Assembly (NCBI GenBank): GCA_025210475.1
Contig: JAOARW010000029.1
Coordinates: 41,872 to 105,871, forward strand
Reading direction: 5' to 3'
From: Carboxylicivirga sp.
GTDB lineage: Bacteria > Bacteroidota > Bacteroidia > Bacteroidales > Marinilabiliaceae
Length of the DNA stretch: 64,000 nt
Under the pieces are notes generated by a model. That model worked only from the letters and a program-made list of their open reading frames with translations, was not told the DNA's origin and searched no databases. A program made the position numbers and the translations under genes. This document shows positions 58,867 through 64,000 of the stretch, in pieces. Within the stretch, counting starts at the first letter, position 1. Each line of letters starts with the position of its first letter.

Positions 58867-59868
58867 ATGAAAACAGCAAAATTTATTTCCGTATTACTAA
58901 GTGTGATTTTCATTTTTAGTTGTGAACAAGACGAATTGGAGAATTCACGAATAACAACAGCTGAGCTGAGTGGTATTGAAGCGAGCAAAGCCGTATGTGG
59001 TGGATCGATTAATTATAAGGGGATTTTACCTGTATTATCGCGTGGAGTTTGCTGGAGTGAACAGCCAGACCCAACGCTGGATAATGATTTTACCAATGAT
59101 GGTAAAGGAATAGGCGCTTTTGAAAGTGTAATCACTAATATAAATGCCAGGAAACAATACTTTGTAAGAGCCTACTGCACTACTGCAAATGATACCATAT
59201 ACGGTAATCAGTTAGAATTTACAACTATTGATTTTATACAGTTTGCCAGCGATGTTAGCTATGGCAGTGTTCGCGATATTGATGGCAATGAATACAAAAC
59301 CATTCAAATAGGCGACCAGGTTTGGATGGCTGAAAACCTGAAAACAACAAGGTATCAGAACGGCGATCCCATTGAACACCTTACCGATCTAAATAAATGG
59401 GGGCATTTTCAGATTAATTATGGTGCATATATCTATTACGATAATGACACATCCAATAAGGCTATTCATGGAGCCCTCTATAATTGGTATGCAGCTTCCG
59501 ATTCTCGAAACGTAGCACCTGAAGGCTGGCGCGTTCCAAGTAGTGCCGATTGGCAAGAATTGATTGATTATTTGGATCCCTATTTGAATAAAAAATATGG
59601 ATATAAGTTGCGTGAAACAACTTCTGCCCACTGGTACTTAGATACCCAAATGTTTTATGCCTCAACAAATAGTACTGGTTTTACGAGTATACCTTCAGGT
59701 AAAGTTGTCCCGGGTGAATTTATGGACAAAGGAGGGGCTTGGGCCTACTATTGGACCAGTACAGGAACTTACGATGGTTCGAATTGCATTTACCTTCTGA
59801 ATGATATTACAATAGATCAGATGCAGCCAAATGCAAGAGGATTTAGTATTAGATGTATAAAGAATTAA
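58867..59868 (+). CDS. FISUMP-domain lipoprotein
   Basis: A 333-residue lipoprotein (lipobox IFIFSCEQD, Cys19). Residues about 30-120 form a fibronectin-like segment (GVCWSEQPDPTLDNDFTNDG, FVRAYCTTANDTIYGNQLEF) common in Bacteroidota surface proteins. The FISUMP domain covers about 135-333: IDGNEYKTIQIGDQVWMAEN, ALYNWYAASDS, PEGWRVPSSADWQELIDYL, YWTSTGTYDGSNC and ARGFSIRCIKN. Such proteins are surface-exposed; a carbohydrate or adhesion role is often guessed but unproven. Confidence 0.88.
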   Translation: MKTAKFISVLLSVIFIFSCEQDELENSRITTAELSGIEASKAVCGGSINYKGILPVLSRGVCWSEQPDPTLDNDFTNDGKGIGAFESVITNINARKQYFVRAYCTTANDTIYGNQLEFTTIDFIQFASDVSYGSVRDIDGNEYKTIQIGDQVWMAENLKTTRYQNGDPIEHLTDLNKWGHFQINYGAYIYYDNDTSNKAIHGALYNWYAASDSRNVAPEGWRVPSSADWQELIDYLDPYLNKKYGYKLRETTSAHWYLDTQMFYASTNSTGFTSIPSGKVVPGEFMDKGGAWAYYWTSTGTYDGSNCIYLLNDITIDQMQPNARGFSIRCIKN

Positions 59869-59916
59869 GATCATCAGGAATAATGGTTGCTCTCAAAGCC
59901 ATGGAAATTGGTTTTA

Positions 59917-59996
59917 AACCACAAATACCACCAATTAACGCAAATTGTTCCGCACAGCGGAACTAAAAATTAGTGTAATTTGTCAAATTTGTGGTT
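59917..59996. repeat. 80-bp intergenic palindrome (ACCACAAATT type)
   Basis: AACCACAAAT at the left pairs with ATTTGTGGTT at the right; the centre is a perfect GTTCCGC / GCGGAAC hairpin. It resembles a palindromic repeat I have seen scattered in Bacteroidota genomes (AACCAC.AATTACAC type). The rest of 59869-60180 holds no gene. Confidence 0.65.
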
Positions 59997-60180
59997 GAAA
60001 AGTAAAATTGTTCTCTAAGTATTTTTAAAAGCGAAACCCCTGCTCACAAAGCGCTAATTGCATACCGATCAGAAAATAAATTTGAACACATGAAACGAGC
60101 CATGAGTAAAAGTTCTCACACGGGAGGATGATTATTTTTCAGGCGAGTTCCATATGACAATTGAAAGAAAATTTAATCAT

Positions 60181-61011
60181 ATGAAAAAACTAATTATTCT
60201 ATTTTGTCTATCGATATTGTTCGTACATAATAGCAAAAGTCAGTACGAAACAGTTGTATTTTATGATGGCGATAATAAAATTGTAAGCGAGTCAGAAGCG
60301 ATAAAACAAATAAAAGTTACAAAAGCAGGCAGCAGCCAATTCAAAGTAACCACTTATCAGAAAAAGAAAGGAAGTTGGTCTAAAACTCCTGAGAAACAAG
60401 TAGCGAAGATATTAAATGATTCAACGATCAGATTAGAAACGCGATCAAAAGAATCAGGCTTAGAAATTATCAATAGAGTTTACACCTATAAAGACGACTA
60501 TTATCAATTTGTGGACAAAAATAAGGAAGGAGAGCTTCAGAAGTCGGGTTTTTCCAAAACATTAATCCCTCTGCACCTGGAAGGTGAACTAAAATATTAT
60601 CGGTCGGCAGATGATATATATCGGATTGAAACATACTCCAATAACCAAATGATCAGCAATAAAAACTGGCTGGAGTCAGGTGAGCGGTATGTGGATAATT
60701 ATTATTTCTATGTTGACGAACTACCGGAATACCCAGGCGGTGAAAAGGCGTTAAGAAGAATGATTGCACAAAACCTGAGATTCCCTGAAGTGGCTCAGTT
60801 AAACGGGATACAAGGACGTGTGTATATAACCTTCATTGTTAACGAGGAAGGAAAAGTGACAGACACGGTTATCGCACGAGGAGTTCATACGGCTTTAGAC
60901 AACGAGGCATTAAGGGTAGTAAATCAGATGGCAACATGGAAACCCGGCAAGCAGAATGGTAAATTGGTAAAGGTGTGTTATACCATTCCCATTAATTTTG
61001 TATTGAACTAA
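60181..61011 (+). CDS. TonB C-terminal-domain protein
   Basis: A 276-residue exported protein from ATG 60181 (signal peptide MKKLIILFCLSILFVHNSKS). The N-terminal part has repeated strands (KVTTYQKKKGSWSKTPEKQV). The C-terminal 90 residues are a TonB-C domain: LPEYPGGEKALRRMIAQNLR, GRVYITFIVNEEGKVTD, ARGVHTALDNEALRVV and WKPGKQNGKLVKVCYTIPI. Like the protein at 9934 it lacks a TonB-type membrane anchor with Pro-rich linker. Function unknown. An upstream ATG at 60154 would spoil the signal peptide. Confidence 0.82.
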   Translation: MKKLIILFCLSILFVHNSKSQYETVVFYDGDNKIVSESEAIKQIKVTKAGSSQFKVTTYQKKKGSWSKTPEKQVAKILNDSTIRLETRSKESGLEIINRVYTYKDDYYQFVDKNKEGELQKSGFSKTLIPLHLEGELKYYRSADDIYRIETYSNNQMISNKNWLESGERYVDNYYFYVDELPEYPGGEKALRRMIAQNLRFPEVAQLNGIQGRVYITFIVNEEGKVTDTVIARGVHTALDNEALRVVNQMATWKPGKQNGKLVKVCYTIPINFVLN

Positions 61012-61165
61012 GATGCGAGGGGGTAAGTAAGGCATGTTAATTGATGATGCATGGTTTTGAGTGTTCCTGCATATGATTAACAGCAATTAGGAGGATATTA
61101 TCAGGTGTTTAGATTATTATTTAAATAGGTGATTACGGCCGCTACGAACTGTGCTCTTGCATGAA

Positions 61166-61185
61166 AGTTTCATTATATGGAAACT
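61166..61185. promoter_or_regulatory. Possible operator of the toxin-antitoxin pair
   Basis: AGTTTC (61166-61171) and GAAACT (61180-61185), a 6-bp dyad with an 8-nt spacer, lies where the -33 region is expected, just ahead of the -7 box TAGCTTTG at 61192-61199. Toxin-antitoxin operons are usually self-repressed. Confidence 0.5.
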
Positions 61186-61191
61186 ATTCTT

Positions 61192-61199
61192 TAGCTTTG
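61192..61199 (+). promoter_or_regulatory. Promoter -7 box of the toxin-antitoxin operon
   Basis: TAGCTTTG fits TAnnTTTG exactly and lies 20 bp before ATG 61220, which excludes the earlier in-frame start at 61151. Confidence 0.6.
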
Positions 61200-61219
61200 T
61201 ATTGAAAGAGGAACTTGGC

Positions 61220-61561
61220 ATGAAACCGAAGTTTGAAGTTATATTTTTAGACGAAGCCATTGATTTCATTGACAGTTTAGACAATAAGTCGCGCAATAAA
61301 GTCTTTTATAATATAGACAAGGCTAAATATGTAAATGATCCAAAACTTTTTGAGAAACTGGAAGGAGAGATTTGGTATTTCAGGACAAAGTTTTTGACGC
61401 TTCAATATCGTTTATTTGCATTCTGGGATAAGACCGAAAAGATAGAAGCATTGGTGGTGGCTACTCATGGTTTGGTAAAGAAATCAAACAAAGTATCAAA
61501 ATCAGAAATTGAAAAAGCCGAGAGAATAAGACAAGAATATTTTAAATACAAAACGCGTTAA
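61220..61561 (+). CDS. HigB/RelE-family toxin (Gp49-like)
   Basis: A 113-residue member of the RelE/HigB-type toxins of type II toxin-antitoxin systems, predicted to cut mRNA at the ribosome. FEVIFLDEAIDFIDSL at the start, then KLFEKLEGEIWYFRTKFLTL and YRLFAFWDKTEKIEALVV, and the typical HGLVKKSNKVSKSEIEKAER, match the Gp49/HigB group. The toxin comes first, as in higBA. ATG 61220 is preceded by GAAAGAGGAAC, a fair ribosome site. The antitoxin starts 2 bp after the stop. Confidence 0.88.
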   Translation: MKPKFEVIFLDEAIDFIDSLDNKSRNKVFYNIDKAKYVNDPKLFEKLEGEIWYFRTKFLTLQYRLFAFWDKTEKIEALVVATHGLVKKSNKVSKSEIEKAERIRQEYFKYKTR

Positions 61562-61563
61562 TC

Positions 61564-61893
61564 ATGGACAAGAAGGGGAAGATGAAAATGATGACTTTGG
61601 ATGCACTAAAAGATAAACATCTGGGGAAGGTTGGTACACAGGAGCGCGATGATTATGAGTTCGAGCTTAAGGTGGAGGTTCTTGGAGAAGTGATTAAATC
61701 AGTAAGAAAAGAACGTCATTTAACCCAGGAACAACTTGGTGAATTAATTGGAGTGAATAAATCGCAGATTTCTAAGTTGGAACGAAATACAAAAAACGTT
61801 ACCATAGAGACTATCTTAAAGGTGTTTAGAGCTTTAAAGACAAATATTAAGTTTTCGATAGAGAAGATGGATGATAACTACGGTATTGCATAG
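61564..61893 (+). CDS. HigA-like antitoxin with XRE helix-turn-helix
   Basis: A 109-residue DNA-binding antitoxin. The helix-turn-helix is at about 55-85: VRKERHLTQEQLGELIGVNK and SQISKLERNTKNVTIETILK. The N-terminal 45 residues (LDALKDKHLGKVGTQERDDY) would wrap the toxin. It should neutralise the HigB-like protein and repress the operon, perhaps through the AGTTTC dyad upstream. Coupled to the toxin gene with a 2-bp gap. No other start is more convincing. Confidence 0.9.
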   Translation: MDKKGKMKMMTLDALKDKHLGKVGTQERDDYEFELKVEVLGEVIKSVRKERHLTQEQLGELIGVNKSQISKLERNTKNVTIETILKVFRALKTNIKFSIEKMDDNYGIA

Positions 61894-61999
61894 CCAACAA
61901 TTACGATACTAATATTAAAAATCAGTCAGACAACTGCGATTGTACATTAGCTAAAATCTGCTTTTGCTTATAATAATCGCAACTTCGCTTACGGCTCAT

Positions 62000-62030
62000 T
62001 TTGAATAACAATTGGTATAATGTATTTTCG
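62000..62030 (+). promoter_or_regulatory. Promoter of the first FKBP gene
   Basis: TTTG (62000-62003), 19-nt spacer and TATTTTCG (62023-62030), one mismatch to TAnnTTTG. Transcription would start near 62037, so the in-frame start at 62001 is not usable. Confidence 0.6.
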
Positions 62031-62072
62031 CAGCTGGTTTTTATAAAGAACACAATTAATAAAAATAATCAG

Positions 62073-62657
62073 ATGAACAAAATTAGTTATGCCCTTGGGA
62101 TGAACCTGGCGCAAAATCTTAAAGCTTCAGGTATCGAGACGGTTGAATATTCAGAATTTACAAAAGGGCTGGAAGCTGCTTTTGAAGGTAAAGAAACTCA
62201 AATGTCAGCGGAAGAAGCTAATCAAACATTACAACAGTTTTTTGGTGAGTTACAGGCTAAGCAAGCCGAAGCAGCTATTCAGGCTGGTAAAGACTTTTTA
62301 GCTGAGAATGCTAAAAAAGAAGGCGTGGTTACTTTAGAGAGTGGCTTACAGTACGAAATTATGACAGAAGGTAACGGAGATAAGCCTGCTGCTACTGATC
62401 AGGTTGAGTGTCATTACCACGGTACTTTAATCGACGGAACGGTATTCGATAGTTCTGTACAGCGCGGTGAGCCTGCTGTATTCCCGGTTAACGGTGTAAT
62501 CCAGGGATGGGTTGAAGCATTGCAGTTAATGCCTGTTGGAAGTAAGTGGCGCTTATTTATTCCATCTGATTTGGCTTATGGTGAGCGTGGTGCTGGTCAG
62601 CAAATTGGACCTCACACAACACTTATTTTCGAAGTTGAGCTTTTAGCTATTAAGTAA
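62073..62657 (+). CDS. FKBP-type peptidyl-prolyl isomerase, soluble
   Basis: A 194-residue isomerase that speeds Pro bond rotation and helps folding. An N-terminal dimerising domain (SYALGMNLAQNLKASGIETV, FTKGLEAAFEGKETQMSAEE) is joined by a helix (about 70-90) to an FKBP domain: VECHYHGTLIDGTVFDSSVQ, VNGVIQGWVEALQLMPVGSK and IPSDLAYGERGAG. This is the FkpA / MIP layout. No signal peptide is seen from ATG 62073, so cytoplasmic. The gene behind it encodes a lipoprotein of the same design. Confidence 0.93.
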   Translation: MNKISYALGMNLAQNLKASGIETVEYSEFTKGLEAAFEGKETQMSAEEANQTLQQFFGELQAKQAEAAIQAGKDFLAENAKKEGVVTLESGLQYEIMTEGNGDKPAATDQVECHYHGTLIDGTVFDSSVQRGEPAVFPVNGVIQGWVEALQLMPVGSKWRLFIPSDLAYGERGAGQQIGPHTTLIFEVELLAIK

Positions 62658-62796
62658 GGCCTGCCTTATTTAAAGCTCTTAGATTTCAGACTCACGATAA
62701 AGGCCGGTTTCAGTACTCGAACGTTTGCAACCGGTCTTAAATAAGTCCTTAAGAAATTTTGACTAACTATAATTTAATATTCTAAACAATTTACGG

Positions 62797-63618
62797 ATGA
62801 AAGTAACAAAACTACTAGCTGCTGTTACGCTGATTATCGCAGTAATGGCATCGTGTACTAAGGTACCGAACACCGGCAAAATGGAGTTTGCAAACCAAAC
62901 CGATAGTGTGAGTTATGCACTTGGTTATCTTCAGGCTGCTAACCTAAAACAACAATTTGAGCGTTGGCCATTGGAAGTCGATTCAGCTACTTGTGTAAAA
63001 TTGGCAGGAGCGCTAGGTAAGGCTGAAATGAAAAAAGCCAACCTTGAGCACCTTGAAGGTATGTTCAATGAAATTGATGAAGCTGCTTTTATGAAGGGTT
63101 TCATGAATGAGTTTGCTTATAATAAATCGTATTTCACCGAGATGTCGGCTGATATGTATTTGCGTAAGGTAATGGAAGTTATCCGCAAAGAAAAAGATGC
63201 TGAGCGAGTTGAAAAAGCGGCTGCTAACCTGGCTGAAGGACAGAAGTTTTTGGAAGAAAATGCAAAGAAAGATGGCATTATGACAACCGAAAGTGGTCTT
63301 CAGTATGAAGTATTAAAAGAAGGTAAAGGTGCCATCGCAACGACTTCTGATCGTGTGAAGTGTCAATACCATGGTACTTTATTGGATGGTACTGTTTTCG
63401 ATAGCTCAGTAGAGCGCAAAGATACAGCTCAATTTGCTGTAACAGGTGTTATCAAAGGCTGGACTGAGGCTTTACAGTTAATGCCTGAAGGAAGTAAGTG
63501 GCGCTTATACATCCCTGCTGAATTGGCATATGGAGAGCGTGGATCGGGTGCTAAAATTGGCCCTAACTCAACACTTATTTTCGACCTTGATTTAATTGAG
63601 GTAGTGAAGAAGAAGTAA
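62797..63618 (+). CDS. FKBP-type peptidyl-prolyl isomerase, lipoprotein
   Basis: A 273-residue paralogue of the preceding isomerase, but exported: lipobox AVMASCTK (Cys20). The N-terminal domain is longer (DSVSYALGYLQAANLKQQFE, AAFMKGFMNEFAYNKSYF), a long charged helix follows (about 125-160, RKEKDAERVEKAAANLAEGQ), and the FKBP domain has QYHGTLLDGTVFDSSVE, VIKGWTEALQLMPEGSKW and IPAELAYGERGSG. It probably helps fold periplasmic or outer-membrane proteins. The two genes are 139 bp apart and may share a transcript. A strong terminator follows. Confidence 0.94.
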   Translation: MKVTKLLAAVTLIIAVMASCTKVPNTGKMEFANQTDSVSYALGYLQAANLKQQFERWPLEVDSATCVKLAGALGKAEMKKANLEHLEGMFNEIDEAAFMKGFMNEFAYNKSYFTEMSADMYLRKVMEVIRKEKDAERVEKAAANLAEGQKFLEENAKKDGIMTTESGLQYEVLKEGKGAIATTSDRVKCQYHGTLLDGTVFDSSVERKDTAQFAVTGVIKGWTEALQLMPEGSKWRLYIPAELAYGERGSGAKIGPNSTLIFDLDLIEVVKKK

Positions 63619-63632
63619 GGTTAACGTACTTT

Positions 63633-63679
63633 AAATAAAAATAGCCCAGGAGCAACTTGCTCCTGGGCTATTTTTATTT
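63633..63679 (+). terminator. Very strong terminator after the FKBP genes
   Basis: Perfect 21-bp stem (arms 63633-63653 and 63659-63679; core ATAGCCCAGGAGC) with an AACTT loop. The A/T ends of the stem could serve both strands. Confidence 0.92.
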
Positions 63680-63743
63680 AAACGTGAGTTCGATGTAAGA
63701 AGTAATACTTAAATCCGCAATATGCATTAGAAAATCTATTACA

Positions 63744-63848
63744 CATTGAAATTGCTTCAAAACAAGTCACTTCGTTGCTTCATCTCAACTCACCATAACG
63801 GTGCTATGTCTCATCTCGATAAAGCCTTGTTTTATTACACTTTCAATG
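63744..63848. repeat. 105-bp inverted repeat at the window end
   Basis: Arms of 23 bp agree at 18 positions; CATTGAAA / TTTCAATG and AAAACAAG / CTTGTTTT are exact. The inner 59 bp include two similar strings (CTTCATCTCAAC and TCTCATCTCGAT). The rest of 63680-64000 is AT-rich with no gene. Confidence 0.55.
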
Positions 63849-64000
63849 TTCTTGACGATGTTCTAATACATATACTCTATTAAAAAACAAATTTAAGCAA
63901 CTCTTTTTGGTGAGCTATTACTATTTTTTTCTCTCGGGTCAGTACATATATAATCCTTTCTATATGGTGTTTTACTATTGACAACACTATATACTGTTCG

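Overview
The window reads as a chromosomal segment from a Bacteroidota bacterium, probably of the order Marinilabiliales. The phylum call rests on several things seen directly: TAnnTTTG -7 boxes upstream of many genes, scarce Shine-Dalgarno sequences, DUF5686, Porin_10-like, FISUMP and PocR-domain proteins, TonB-C proteins of the 'PGGE' type, and an rnfBCDGEA operon led by rseC. The order is inference. No rRNA or tRNA gene and no CRISPR array was seen.

1-12 kb: the end of panB, an RluA-type pseudouridine synthase convergent with cytidine deaminase, an ECF sigma / anti-sigma / secreted propeller unit, the conserved thrS-infC-rpmI-rplT operon (infC apparently starts at AUA behind a strong AGGAGG), a dipeptidyl peptidase IV, a TonB-C protein and an M23 peptidase. 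12-22 kb: cold-shock protein, uvrA, an MltD-like transglycosylase, a BlaI repressor with a BlaR1-like M56 protease fused to a LytM (M23) domain, and a large PocR/PAS/GAF histidine kinase. A perfect dyad lies exactly between the -33 and -7 boxes of the blaI promoter. 22-28 kb: the Rnf ion-translocating complex. 28-33.6 kb: a nuclease/phosphatase, a TonB-dependent receptor next to a cytochrome c-PQQ sugar dehydrogenase fusion, and panE.

33.6-36.6 kb is an accessory patch: two 140-bp direct copies of a palindrome-ended element, a degenerate array of 21-bp repeats between them, a broken gene, then four small genes including an HNH nuclease and a YkgJ cysteine-cluster protein, then a second 21-bp array. 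36.6-55.4 kb is mostly core: lipase-pgl-zwf, an AraC regulator, a TSUP transporter, outer-membrane proteins, an aminotransferase, a LolC/E-like permease, a CoA-type Nudix hydrolase, MltF, a porin, and the GTPases der and era separated by another repeat array.

55.4-61.9 kb is accessory again. It holds a third clear 21-bp array (11 units), then three single-gene units (a short SIR2-like protein, a DUF4844 lipoprotein, another lipoprotein). The first two are each followed by a related imperfect palindrome, like a gene-cassette array without a visible integrase. A FISUMP lipoprotein, a TonB-C protein and a HigBA-type toxin-antitoxin pair follow. The window ends with two tandem FKBP isomerases, the second a lipoprotein, and a strong terminator.

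The most unusual signals are the recurrent 21-bp periodicity at separate intergenic loci, the cassette-like array carrying the SIR2 gene, the palindrome-ended 140-bp repeats, and the BlaI / M56-LytM regulatory unit.
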